Assembly (NCBI GenBank): GCA_046160825.1
Contig: JBJXHC010000058.1
Coordinates: forward strand, 1-64,000
Origin: JBJXHC01 sp046160825
GTDB taxonomy: Bacteria > Bacteroidota > Ignavibacteria > UBA10030 > UBA6906
DNA length: 64,000 bases
Direction: 5' to 3'
Shown: in pieces, positions 35,506 through 45,900 of the stretch
Layout: the number at the start of each line of letters is the position of its first letter
Numbering within the stretch: the stretch's first letter is position 1
The notes under the pieces: model-generated
Seen by the model: the letters and a program-made list of their open reading frames with translations, nothing else
Told to the model about the DNA's origin: nothing
Databases searched by the model: none
Position numbers and translations under genes: made by a program

Positions 35506-36534
35506 ATGAAAGCACAGAATCTGAATTGCAGGTTTCTCATCGGGAGTGTCCTTTTGGCTACGGCCTTTCTCTTCCCGGTGGGAACGGTTATTGCACAGAA
35601 TCCGAACCTTGGGACTTCAGGCGCACAGTTCCTGCAGATTCCTGTGGGCGCAAGAGCGGCCGGGATGGCCGGGGCCTATATATCACATGTCAATGATGCC
35701 TCGGCATTGTTCTGGAATCCGGCGGGTATTGTGGGTGTTCCGTCAAACGACGTGGTGTTCGCTCATACAGAATGGTGGGCAAGCGTCAAATTGAATCATG
35801 CCGGCTATGTACACACGACTGAAGATCTCGGATCATTTGGTATCTCGATGACTGTCCTTTCGATGGACAGGATGGAGATCACCACCGAGTTGCTCCCGGA
35901 GGGAACCGGGCAGTTCTTTGACGCGCAGGATATGATGATCGGGGTGAGCTATGCTCGCAGGATGACGGAGGACTTCAGCGCGGGGTTGACGGCGAAGTAC
36001 GTGGGTCAGCGCATCTGGAATGAAACTGCCAACGGGATCGCATTTGATATAGGGACGCAGTATAGAATTGGATTTCGTGACCTGACGATCGCAATGAGTA
36101 TGACCAACTTCGGTGGAGACCTCAAATACGATGGCCTCGATTTGAACCGGAAGTATGACGAGAACACACAGCAGGCAAACAACAGGCTGTCACCCGCACG
36201 CCTTGCCGCGGATGAATACCCGTTGCCATTGCACTTTCAGGTCGGGATCTCGATGACGGCGCTGTCCACCGACCAGTTCAATATCCTCCTCGCGGCGGAT
36301 GTCACACATCCTAACGACAATGCCGAGCGGGTTAACGTGGGAGCGGAGGCTCGTGTGTTTGATCAGTTCTTCCTTCGCGGAGGGTATCGTTTCGGTTATG
36401 ATACTGAGACAGCAACCTTCGGGGCTGGCGTATCCGTTCCTCTTGGAGATGCCAGGCTCTCGTTTGATTATGCGTATGCCCTGTATGATCTTCTCCCGAA
36501 CGTGAACAGATTCTCGCTCGGCGTGGGTTTCTAG
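35506..36534 (+). CDS. PorV/PorQ-family outer-membrane barrel protein
   Basis: 342 residues from the ATG at 35506 (AGGAGA just upstream). The signal peptide covers about residues 1-32. The hallmark SGAQFLQIPVGARAAGMAGAYISHVNDASALFWNPAGI matches PorV/PorQ (UPF0164) proteins, for example in the segment VGARAAGMAGAY. The barrel ends NRFSLGVGF. PorV shuttles T9SS cargo to the surface-attachment machinery, while other family members have unknown roles. The gene begins 10 bases after the 933-residue protein, so it may serve that cargo specifically. Confidence 0.88.
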   Translation: MKAQNLNCRFLIGSVLLATAFLFPVGTVIAQNPNLGTSGAQFLQIPVGARAAGMAGAYISHVNDASALFWNPAGIVGVPSNDVVFAHTEWWASVKLNHAGYVHTTEDLGSFGISMTVLSMDRMEITTELLPEGTGQFFDAQDMMIGVSYARRMTEDFSAGLTAKYVGQRIWNETANGIAFDIGTQYRIGFRDLTIAMSMTNFGGDLKYDGLDLNRKYDENTQQANNRLSPARLAADEYPLPLHFQVGISMTALSTDQFNILLAADVTHPNDNAERVNVGAEARVFDQFFLRGGYRFGYDTETATFGAGVSVPLGDARLSFDYAYALYDLLPNVNRFSLGVGF

Positions 36535-36686
36535 GACATGTCTTTGCGAACGACCCGGCTGCTTTTTGTTGCTTCGGTTTGTTGTGGCCATCTGACTTTT
36601 GCACAAGGTTACATCTGTCAAACCAACAATCAGTCCAGTACAGTCAAACTTCTTTTGATCAAGTAAGTTTCCCCGGGGCTTCCGTC

Positions 36687-38159
36687 ATGCGAACTCTGCT
36701 TTGTTTTGGCTTTATGGTTTTCCTTTCGTTTTCCTCGAACTCTCAACAACACATCGTTGCCCCGGTGGAGAAGAGGGACTTCACCGTGTTGACGTCATAT
36801 GATGAACTGCAGACGTTCCTTCGGGAAGTGAACGGTCACGGGATTCAGGTGGATTCCATTGCGGTGACGAAACAGGGGAGGGGGATCTTCGCAGCAAGGG
36901 CTTCCTCTTCAACCACGTTCGGAGCAGATGCCCAAAAAGTGCGAGTGCTTCTTTTTGCCCAGCAGCATGGTGACGAGCCATCGGGTAAAGAGGCGATGAC
37001 ACTTCTGATTGCCGGGCTTGCATCCGGGAATCACAACAAGATGCTCTCTTCCATTGATCTACTCATTGTGCCGCAGATGAATCCAGACGGTTCGGAGCTC
37101 CGCCAGCGGCGTACTGCGGATAGCATCGACCTGAACAGAAACCACGTGTTGTTAACCTCGCCGGCTACCAAGGCCCTACACGATCTGTTCGACCAATGGA
37201 AACCGGATGTTACCGTTGATATCCATGAGTATGCCTCGTTCAGCCCGTCGTTTATCGATTCAGGAATGATCAGGACTGCCGATGTTCAGCTTGGCATGCT
37301 GACGAATCCCAATACATCGCCGGCCATCTACAGTGTTCAGCATGATTCCATCTATCCCTTTGTTGCAAAGGAAATGGCAAATCGTCCGTACCATTTCCAT
37401 GAGTATATTGTCGGGTCGGCTGATTCAAGGATCCGTCACAGCACGACAGAGATCAACGATGGAAGACAGAGCTTTGGCATCCTCGGGACAATCTCGTTTA
37501 TCCAGGAAGGAAGAAAATGGCAAACGATGGAGGAGCAACTGGAGCGAAGAGCAAAGTCCCAGCTGGCTTCCGTCGAAGCTCTTCTGGCGTATTGCTCTGG
37601 ACATGCAACGCAAATCAAGCAGGTGGTTCGACAGGAACGTGACCGTCTTACGTCGATGAAGCCTGGCGAGATGGTTGCTGTCCGGATGGACCACTATCCA
37701 GGACAAAGGACGATGCAGATTCCTGTCCTCCTCCTTCCCGGGCAAAAGGACTCAACGTGGAGCGTCAGGCCGTATCACCCTGAAGTCCGCACGTTGAAGG
37801 ATGTGGCACTCCCCGAAAGTTACTTCATCCGTAAGGAACAATCGTCGATTATCGCTTTGCTCGAACGTCACCACGTGAAGATGACGAAGGTAACGAAACC
37901 GCGTTGGGTTGATGCTTCCACATACCTTGTCGATAGCATTGGCGTTGATGTGATTGAAGAAGACTCTCTTCCGAAACCCTCTGTCAGAGTTGCAATAAGC
38001 AACAGCATCTTGCGCGAGGGAGACGTTATTGTCAATACAAATCAGATCCATTCTCTCTTCCTTGCCACTGTGCTTGAGCCGGAATCGCAATGGGGGCTGA
38101 TGAAGTATCCGCAGTTTGAACCGACGAATGGGAATTATCCTGTGATGAGGATTCCCTAG
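36687..38159 (+). CDS. M14-family zinc carboxypeptidase, exported
   Basis: 490 residues from the ATG at 36687 (MRTLLCFG), which gives a good signal peptide (1-20, ending SSNSQQ); the upstream frame lacks coding character. Zinc ligands are His94 and Glu97 in QQHGDEPSG and His180 in VDIHEY, with DLNRNH contributing the substrate-binding Asn-Arg. The enzyme trims residues from peptides or peptidoglycan stems outside the cytoplasm. The last 170 residues are an extra beta-rich domain. It lies between the PorV-like gene and alanine racemase. Confidence 0.9.
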   Translation: MRTLLCFGFMVFLSFSSNSQQHIVAPVEKRDFTVLTSYDELQTFLREVNGHGIQVDSIAVTKQGRGIFAARASSSTTFGADAQKVRVLLFAQQHGDEPSGKEAMTLLIAGLASGNHNKMLSSIDLLIVPQMNPDGSELRQRRTADSIDLNRNHVLLTSPATKALHDLFDQWKPDVTVDIHEYASFSPSFIDSGMIRTADVQLGMLTNPNTSPAIYSVQHDSIYPFVAKEMANRPYHFHEYIVGSADSRIRHSTTEINDGRQSFGILGTISFIQEGRKWQTMEEQLERRAKSQLASVEALLAYCSGHATQIKQVVRQERDRLTSMKPGEMVAVRMDHYPGQRTMQIPVLLLPGQKDSTWSVRPYHPEVRTLKDVALPESYFIRKEQSSIIALLERHHVKMTKVTKPRWVDASTYLVDSIGVDVIEEDSLPKPSVRVAISNSILREGDVIVNTNQIHSLFLATVLEPESQWGLMKYPQFEPTNGNYPVMRIP

Positions 38160-38289
38160 TATCGCGTACCACAATCCACAATCGGCTTCAACCCGGGCAC
38201 CACGTATCGCCCGCGTGCTTGATATTCCCCCTCCACATTCCGATATTGTGCCTGATGAGAACAAACACGAGCGAGACACTGCATTCCCC

Positions 38290-39423
38290 ATGAATCACAC
38301 CTCAGATTCAAACCATCCTACCCATGCAATTATTAACATTCAAGCCCTTCGAAACAACTTCTCCGTCGTAAGGCACTATGTCGGTGAAAGGGTTGGGATT
38401 GTTGCTGTTGTGAAAGCCAACGCGTATGGCCATGGCATGGAGATCATAGCACGTGAAGCAGTCCGCAACGGCGCGAAGTACCTTGGTGTTGGACGCGTTA
38501 CCGAAGGTGTGGACTTACGCAAGGCGGGCATCAGTCTTCCGATACTGGTGTTCGAGATTGTTCCTGCGGACTTTGTAGAGGAAGGACTATTTTACAATCT
38601 CGACATGACCGTCTGTACGCTCGAGGAGGCGCGGCAGATCGAATCAGTTGCAGAACGGATGCAACGCAAAGCCAATGTGCATGTGAAAGTCGACACCGGA
38701 ATGGGTCGGCTTGGCCACGATTGGAAACATACTGCGGAGTTCATCGAGCAGATTGGCAGGATGCACCGGATGAACATTGTCGCAGTTTACAGTCACTTCG
38801 CAACATCCGAAGACTCTAATCAAACATTCGCGAAAGAACAACTCACCAGGTTTAACATCGTCCTTGAGGAGATCAGAAAACGCAAGATTGAAATTCCGGT
38901 CAGGCATATGGCGAACACGGGGGCGATCATGTCTTTGCCGGAATCGCACTTCGATATGGTACGGCCCGGTATCATGTTGTACGGTCTCACTCCCTCTCGT
39001 AAAATGGAAGGGGAAGCAGCGCTTCAGTCAGTGATGTCGTTGGTGTCGAAAGTGTCACTCATCAAAACAGTTGAAGCAGGTACAAGCGTCTCCTACGGAC
39101 GTCGATACTACACCAGGGAGAAAACCTGCGTAGCTACCATTCCGATCGGATATGGTGACGGGTACTCGCGTTTGCTGACCAACAAGGCGGAGGTCCTGAT
39201 CGGAGGAAAGCGATACCCCAGTGTCGGGACAATCACCATGGACAACCTTATGATTGACCTCGGCTTGTACCACCCGGTGAGTTCCGGTGACGATGTTGTC
39301 TTGATCGGGGCGGATGGGGATGAAGCGATTACCTCATGGGATGTTGCCGAGAAGATGGGCACAATTCCCTATGAGGTAACATGCCTGATTACACCGAGAG
39401 TCTCCAGAGTTGTTACAGATTAG
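38290..39423 (+). CDS. alr: Alanine racemase
   Basis: 377 residues from the ATG at 38290. The PLP lysine is Lys42 in VVKANAYGHG, the second catalytic residue is Tyr269 in SVSYGRRY, and GYGDGYSR and GTITMDNLMIDL complete the family set. It interconverts L- and D-alanine for cell-wall synthesis or for using D-alanine. An open frame extends upstream to 38215 but adds no conserved sequence. Its position behind an M14 carboxypeptidase suggests a possible second role in handling D-alanine released from peptides; this is inference. Confidence 0.94.
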   Translation: MNHTSDSNHPTHAIINIQALRNNFSVVRHYVGERVGIVAVVKANAYGHGMEIIAREAVRNGAKYLGVGRVTEGVDLRKAGISLPILVFEIVPADFVEEGLFYNLDMTVCTLEEARQIESVAERMQRKANVHVKVDTGMGRLGHDWKHTAEFIEQIGRMHRMNIVAVYSHFATSEDSNQTFAKEQLTRFNIVLEEIRKRKIEIPVRHMANTGAIMSLPESHFDMVRPGIMLYGLTPSRKMEGEAALQSVMSLVSKVSLIKTVEAGTSVSYGRRYYTREKTCVATIPIGYGDGYSRLLTNKAEVLIGGKRYPSVGTITMDNLMIDLGLYHPVSSGDDVVLIGADGDEAITSWDVAEKMGTIPYEVTCLITPRVSRVVTD

Positions 39424-39498
39424 CCCCTAGTTTATCAAGAATAGAGGGTTTTCCAGCACAAATGAACAGGTTGATTGATTCTTCTGTAAGAAAGAACT

Positions 39499-39924
39499 AT
39501 GTTAAAGCAGATGATCATTCAAACAACATATAGAAATATTGCCATTGGCCTGACCGTGATGTTTGCATTGTTCAATATCGGTCTGCCGATCGTTATCGCT
39601 TCCTGTCCTATGACTCTGAGAGACGGCTCTGCTGCCTGCTTTGGTTGCTTTGAGGAAAGCATTCCGGGGACCCACCAGATCAGCTATCAGAAAGACACGT
39701 CGTGCTGTGCGACGATCATTGCCGTTGAACGTGATAAAGCGGAGTTCCTTCATGTCGAGAAGCTGCAATGCGCGACTCATGATGTCACTCTGACAATTAT
39801 ACCTCTCGCTGTTGTTTCATCACCAATCAGCAATACTGCGTTGTTCTCATATCAGTTTCATTTTCCGCCTCATTCCCTCTTTGCGGAAGACATTCCCATC
39901 TTCTGTTCTTCCCTTCTAATTTGA
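39499..39924 (+). CDS. Hypothetical cysteine-rich exported protein ahead of the metal-efflux operon
   Basis: 141 residues. An N-terminal hydrophobic helix (about 14-36) is followed by a segment rich in cysteine (SCPMT, ACFGCFEES, TSCCATI) and a final hydrophobic stretch. I do not recognise a family. The cysteine pattern and its place 120 bases before the TolC-type gene suggest a periplasmic metal-binding accessory, but this is inference from position. Confidence 0.55.
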   Translation: MLKQMIIQTTYRNIAIGLTVMFALFNIGLPIVIASCPMTLRDGSAACFGCFEESIPGTHQISYQKDTSCCATIIAVERDKAEFLHVEKLQCATHDVTLTIIPLAVVSSPISNTALFSYQFHFPPHSLFAEDIPIFCSSLLI

Positions 39925-40044
39925 TTCTCCTGCCAATCGATTCGTTCGCTCCGTAGATCAAAACATTTCCGGAGTGGGGATAACAATTGCGTGATGAGTA
40001 AAGCGCGATTGTTTATTGTACGATTCCATTTGTGAGAGAACGCT

Positions 40045-41310
40045 ATGAAAACACTTCTGGCAGCTTTGCTGTTCGCGATGAGCAGTCAAACATTTGCGCA
40101 GCCGTTGAATCGGTTGGACCTTCGGTCCCTCATCGCCGAAGCCATCAAGAATAACCTTGAGATCAAAGCATCACTTCATCAAGTGGACGCTGCCAGCGCG
40201 CGGGTAGGGCTGGCAGGAGCGCTTGATCCTCCTGCATTGACCTACATGCGTGAGGAAATGCCGGGTTTTCGATGGGACAGGGCGGAGATGCAAAAAATCG
40301 AACTGATGCAAATGTTCAGGTTTCCTTCGAAGCTTTGGAAGGAAACGGAGATTGCAGAAATCAACAAGGAGCATTCGCACCATGATCACTTCGAGAAGGA
40401 GCTTGAAGTCATCGCAAAGCTCAAATTTGCGTACTATGAGCTTTGGTTCGTTCAGCAGTCCATTGCGCTGAACGGGGAAAACGCCCGGTTGCTCCAGCAG
40501 TTTGTAACAATTGCGAAGACGGGCTTCGGAGTCGGTGATGCAACACTTCAGGATGTGCTGAAAGCGAATGTTGAGCTCGCCAAACTCAACAATCAAGGAA
40601 CAATGCTTCGACAGCAAGAGCGCAGTGCAAAAGCGATGCTTGTAGCCATCCTCAACCGTCAACCGGATGATACACTCGGGGTTGCGGTATTGCCGGACAG
40701 TACAACATTCAACACTACTCTCGATACCCTCCAAAACATTTCGCTCCGCTCACGGCCAATGCTCTTACATGATTCCCTTGCGGTGGAAGAACGTCGGGCT
40801 ATGCTCTCGCTGTCGAAGAGCGAGTACCTTCCGGATATCAGGGTTGGTATCCAGTACGTCACTGTTCCTGTTGGCGATTTCCGCGGATGGAGTGTTAGTG
40901 CAGGCATAACACTGCCGTTTGCGCCATGGGCACTTGGAAAGATCCGTGCAGGGATCGAAGAAGCAACGGCGGAGATCAACAGGTCATCCTCAACGCTCAA
41001 CGCATCGCGGAGTATGGTCTTATCCAATGTCAGTGACATGTATTTCAAAATTCAATCATCAAGGCTTCAACTTGATTCGTATCGCACCGTTATCCTTCCT
41101 CAAGCGCAGCTCTCACTCAAGGCAAGTCTCACGGCGTATCAGAACGGCCGCACGGAGTTTCTCATGCTGATTGATGCGTACCGGACACTCGTGGAACTGT
41201 CGATGGAGTCGCTCATGCTACGAATGGAGTTCGAGCAAGCAGTGTCTGAGTTGGAACGTCAGGTGGGTGTCATGGAACTTTCGTTCATCAGTGAAGAAAG
41301 GGATCAGTGA
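40045..41310 (+). CDS. cusC: TolC-family outer-membrane efflux protein (CusC/CzcC type)
   Basis: 421 residues with a signal peptide (1-19, ending TFAQP). Two long alpha-helical repeat halves follow (LDLRSLIAEAIKNNLEIKASL and later AQLSLKASLTAYQNGRTEFLMLIDAYRTLVELSMESL), the TolC outer-membrane efflux pattern. It forms the outer channel of a tripartite metal pump. Its stop overlaps the ATG of the adaptor gene. The metal cannot be read from this component; copper or silver is suggested by the adaptor. Confidence 0.9.
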   Translation: MKTLLAALLFAMSSQTFAQPLNRLDLRSLIAEAIKNNLEIKASLHQVDAASARVGLAGALDPPALTYMREEMPGFRWDRAEMQKIELMQMFRFPSKLWKETEIAEINKEHSHHDHFEKELEVIAKLKFAYYELWFVQQSIALNGENARLLQQFVTIAKTGFGVGDATLQDVLKANVELAKLNNQGTMLRQQERSAKAMLVAILNRQPDDTLGVAVLPDSTTFNTTLDTLQNISLRSRPMLLHDSLAVEERRAMLSLSKSEYLPDIRVGIQYVTVPVGDFRGWSVSAGITLPFAPWALGKIRAGIEEATAEINRSSSTLNASRSMVLSNVSDMYFKIQSSRLQLDSYRTVILPQAQLSLKASLTAYQNGRTEFLMLIDAYRTLVELSMESLMLRMEFEQAVSELERQVGVMELSFISEERDQ

Positions 41311-42908
41311 TGTCAAAAAACATCATTATTGGAATTCTGGCCGTCTCCGTTCTCGTCCTACTCGCTTGGCGTGTGTTTGCTCCGGTACATACAACAGATG
41401 ATGTTCGAGTGACCGGGACTGACACCGCTGAGTATTACACCTGTCCCATGCATCCATCGGTTCGTTCGGACAGACCCGGTGCATGTCCTGTTTGTGGTAT
41501 GGCGCTTGTGAAGAAGACGACACAGCAAGAATCCGGCGAGGAAAACCTGACGAGCATTGGAGGCATCAGCCTATCACCCACTCAACGGGTCATGGCAAAT
41601 GTTACCACGGCAACCGTCGAGCGGAAGAGATTGAAGAGCGAACTCACTGCCGTTGGTGTCGTGGACTTCGCCGAACCGAACTACCTGCATATCAGTATGC
41701 GGTTTTCCGGGCGGCTGGACAAGCTGTATCTGACGTATACCGGTCAGATCGTACGGAAGGGGGATCCTGTGGCCGACGTGTACAGTCCTGAGGCGATCTC
41801 GGCACAGCAAGAATATTTGCTCGCATTGGAATCCGCGGAGCAGTTGATACATGCGCCTGAACAGGTTGCGGCCGGAGCTCTGGATCTTCGCATTCAAGCA
41901 AGACAGAAACTCCTCCGGTGGGGATTCACCGAGCAACAAGTGAAAGAACTGGATGAAACACGGGAGGTCGCCCGGATCATTACAATGCTTTCTCCGATCA
42001 GCGGGACGGTTATGAAGAAGAATGTTGATCCGCAGCATTATGCTGTCATGGGAGAGGATATCTACGATGTCGCCGACCTGTCCACTGTCTGGATATACCT
42101 GGACATGTACGAAAAGGATATTCGCTTCGTCAAGACCGGCCAGACCGTTCGGATAACTACAGAAGCTTATCCAAACGAGACATTCACCGGTCGGGTAGCG
42201 TTCATCGATCCGGTCCTCAATGCTGACACGAGAACCGTTCGGGTGAGAACAGAGTTTGCCAATTCTGCAGGCAAATTGAAGCCGAACATGTACGTGAAAG
42301 CCGCAATCGCCATGCCTTCGACGAACACCATTGTCGTTCCGGCATCTTCCATCATGACGACAGGAAAGAGGAGCATAGTGTGGGTGGAAGTTCAAAAAAA
42401 TACGTTTGAACCGCGAGACGTCATGGTGGGAGCGTCAACGGAGACATACACGGAGGTAGTAAGTGGACTGGAAGAGGGCGAACGAGTGGCCGGGACGGGT
42501 GGTTTCCTGATTGATTCCGAGAGTGAGCTGCGACAACCAAGTGGTAGTCATGCGAACGCAGTTCCTGCACACAATGATCATTCGGCGGCAGAACCTTTTG
42601 CACGGCCGTCCGAGTATTTCAAACCTGCAGAGAAGAATGCTGCCAACAACGAAGTAGGGATTCTGGTGAAAGGAAGGTACAGTCCGGAAGTCATACATGT
42701 GAAGGTTGGAAAACCGGTGACGATGCATTTTTATCGGGATGAAGATGCGGACTGTACAAACGAAGTGGTGTTCGAGAGCCTCGGGATTCGCCGCCGGCTT
42801 CCAGCCCGTGAGACAACAACGATCATCTTTACCCCCACGGATACCGGCGAGGTTGCTTTTTCTTGCGGCATGGGAATGGTACGGGGCAAGCTGATCGTGG
42901 AAAATTAA
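41310..42908 (+). CDS. cusB: RND efflux periplasmic adaptor with metal-binding N-terminus and cupredoxin-like C-terminus
   Basis: 532 residues. After a membrane anchor (1-20) comes a heavy-metal-binding domain, YYTCPMHPSVRSDRPGACPVCGMAL (residues about 33-57; key residues CPMH and CPVCGM). Next is the standard adaptor core with barrel-sandwich and hairpin domains (LHISMRFSGRLDKLYL, TMLSPISGTVMKKNV). The last 85 residues form a cupredoxin-like domain (YSPEVIHVKVGKPVTMHFYR ... FSCGMGMVRGKL) with potential Cys/Met copper ligands. That tail is not part of typical CusB and may hand over Cu(I). The ATG overlaps the cusC stop. Confidence 0.9.
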   Translation: MSKNIIIGILAVSVLVLLAWRVFAPVHTTDDVRVTGTDTAEYYTCPMHPSVRSDRPGACPVCGMALVKKTTQQESGEENLTSIGGISLSPTQRVMANVTTATVERKRLKSELTAVGVVDFAEPNYLHISMRFSGRLDKLYLTYTGQIVRKGDPVADVYSPEAISAQQEYLLALESAEQLIHAPEQVAAGALDLRIQARQKLLRWGFTEQQVKELDETREVARIITMLSPISGTVMKKNVDPQHYAVMGEDIYDVADLSTVWIYLDMYEKDIRFVKTGQTVRITTEAYPNETFTGRVAFIDPVLNADTRTVRVRTEFANSAGKLKPNMYVKAAIAMPSTNTIVVPASSIMTTGKRSIVWVEVQKNTFEPRDVMVGASTETYTEVVSGLEEGERVAGTGGFLIDSESELRQPSGSHANAVPAHNDHSAAEPFARPSEYFKPAEKNAANNEVGILVKGRYSPEVIHVKVGKPVTMHFYRDEDADCTNEVVFESLGIRRRLPARETTTIIFTPTDTGEVAFSCGMGMVRGKLIVEN

Positions 42909-42976
42909 ACGTCCTGGAGTAATGGAGAATTGGATTGTTCGATGAACAACAAGATTGATCTTTTCGGGAAACTCTT

Positions 42977-45900
42977 ATGATTGAGAAAATAATAGACTAC
43001 TCCGCACGCAACAGGTTTGCGGTGATGGTGTTCTATGTGTTTATCATCGGGTGGGGGATTTGGGCGGTTGCCAACACGCCGCTCGATGCCATTCCCGACC
43101 TCTCTGAGAACCAGGTCATCGTGTTTACAGAGTGGATGGGCCGGGCACCCAAACTCGTCGAGGACCAGGTAACGTTCCCTCTGGTGACTGCCCTGCAGGG
43201 CGTACCCGAGGTTCATGCGATCCGGGCGCAATCGATGTTCGGCATGTCGTTCATCTACATCATCTTCAACGAGACTACGGATTTGTACTGGGCACGGAGC
43301 CGTGTTCTGGAAAGGCTCTCCACTGTACAATCCAGTTTGCCGCAAGGGGCGAAAATGCAGCTCGGTCCTGATGGAACAGGGGTTGGGCACGTATTCTGGT
43401 ACACGCTTGAAGGCGACTACGACCTTGGAACGCTACGCGCGATCCAGGATTGGTACGTCAAGCTCAACCTCCAGGGCGTACAGGGTGTTGCTGAAGTGGC
43501 ATCCATCGGAGGGTTCGTCCGTCAGTACCAGGTGGATGTCGATCCCGATAAGATGAGAGCGTACAATATCACACTGGCCGATGTCCAAAACGGGGTCATG
43601 CGTTCCAACAACGATGTTGGCGGGAAGATCATTGAGCTTTCCGACGCGGAATATTTTGTTCGTGGCCAGGGCTACGTGCAGTCGGCGAGAGATGTGGAGA
43701 ACATCATCGTCGGTGCGGGGCAGAATGGAACGCCGGTCTATATCCGCAACATCGGCAGGGTTCAGTTCGGCGGCGACATTCGAAGGGGATCGTTGGAGAA
43801 GGATGGCAAAGGCCAGGTTGTCGGCGGTATCGTGGTGATGCGTAATGGCGAGAATGCCAAGACAGTGATAGACAGGATCAAGGAGCGTATTGCAGAGATT
43901 TCTCCAGGGCTTCCGGAAGGAGTTGAAATCAAGACTGCATACGACCGTTCGGGCCTTATTGAAGCTGCTGTGGGCACCTTGAAAGAAGCATTGATCGAAG
44001 AGGTTATCATTGTCTGTCTCATTGTTCTCGTGTTTCTCTTTCATTTCAGAACAGCGATGTCCGTTGTACTGGCACTACCGATTGCCATTCTCATCTCATT
44101 CATCTTCATGAATTTCTTCAAGATTACTTCCAACATTATGTCGTTGGGTGGCATTGCCATTGCCATCGGTGAGCTTATTGATGCTTCGATTGTGATGGCA
44201 GAAAATACATACCGGCAACTCTCGGAAGCACAAGCGCGCGGCGAGCAACTCACGCCGGGCGATTATCTGAAATACACGATTCGCGCTACCAGGCAAGTCG
44301 GCCGCGCCATTTTCTTCTCGCTTGTCATCATTGTTGTTTCCTTTCTTCCGGTGTTCATCCTCGAAGGGCAGGAAGGAAAACTCTTCCAGCCTCTGGCATT
44401 CACAAAAACATTTGCACTTGCCGGCTCGGCAATTCTTGCCATCACGCTCACGCCAATGCTACTGGCCGTTTTGATGCGCGGGAAATTCAGATTGGATACT
44501 GAAAATCCGCTCTCGCGCTTTTTTGACAAACTGTATCGCCCGGTGCTTACGCTGGCGCTGAAATACCGGAAGACGACATTGGCGATCAACCTGATCGCCC
44601 TTCTGGCCACTATTCCCCTTATCATGAACACGGGTTCTGAGTTCATGCCGCCGCTCGATGAAGGAAGCCTGTTGTTCATGCCGGTGACGCTTCCTTCCGC
44701 TTCGATCACGGAGGTGAACCGCATCATGCAGGTACAGGATGCCATCATCATGTCGATTCCTGAAGTGGAGACTGTTCTTGGAAAAGCAGGGAAGGCGGAA
44801 ACGTCAACGGACCCGGCTCCGGTCAGCATGCTGGAGTCTATCATCCTTCTCAAACCAAAAGAGCAATGGCGCCCCGGCCTCACGAAGGATGATATCATTT
44901 CAGAACTTGACGCGAAGTTGCAAATTCCCGGTGTGCGCAACGGCTGGACGCAGCCCATCATCAATCGCATCAACATGCTCTCGACGGGTGTACGCACCGA
45001 TCTTGGGGTGAAGATATTCGGAAAAGACCTTGATACTCTTGAGCAATTGGCTATTCGTGCAGAGCAGATACTCGGGAAAGTCGCGGGTGCCGCTGATCTC
45101 TATGCAGAAAGAACCCAGGGAGGTCGCTTTCTTGATATCAAAATCGACCGTGAAGCTGTCGCGCGTCATGGTATCAACATCGGCGATGTACAGGACGTCA
45201 TTGAGACCGCAATAGGTGGACAAAATCTGGGTACGGTAATCGATGGACGGCAACGTTTCCCGATCCGCGTTCGCTACGCGCGGGAAACGAGGAACAACGT
45301 TGAGGCATTGAAGAACCTGCTTGTCCCAGCGAGTACGTCGTCGGGTGGCGGAGGGATGTCGGGAGAAACAACAAACAAGCCGGCAGCAATGGGAGCTGCT
45401 ACTGCACCGGAAGCTTCAGGGCCAAATCGCATCAGAACGCTTCAGACCGAGAACTCGAAAGCGTTTGTTTCAAAACGGGTGTATATTCCGCTCGGCCAAT
45501 TGGCGAGTATCGAGATGGTTCCGGGCCCGCCGATGATCTCCAGTGAGAATGCACAGCTGCGGTCGATTGTATTTCTCAACGTCCGTGGCCGGGACATGGG
45601 AGGATTTGTCGGGGAAGCAAAAGAAGTGCTTGCCGGCGAACTGATGCTTCCCAAGGGATACACTCTGCAATGGAGCGGTCAGTGGGAAAATCAAATTCGG
45701 GCACAAAACAGGTTGATGATTATCGTCCCTGTTGTTTTCGTTATCATCTTCATGCTCTTGTATTTCACGTTCAAGTCCTGGGTGGAATCTGCTCTGGTGA
45801 TGCTCTCCGTCCCATTCGCTTTGATAGGAGGCGTGTATCTCCAATATCTTTTGGGTTATAACTTCAGTGTTGCGGTTTGGGTTGGGTACATTTCGCTCTA

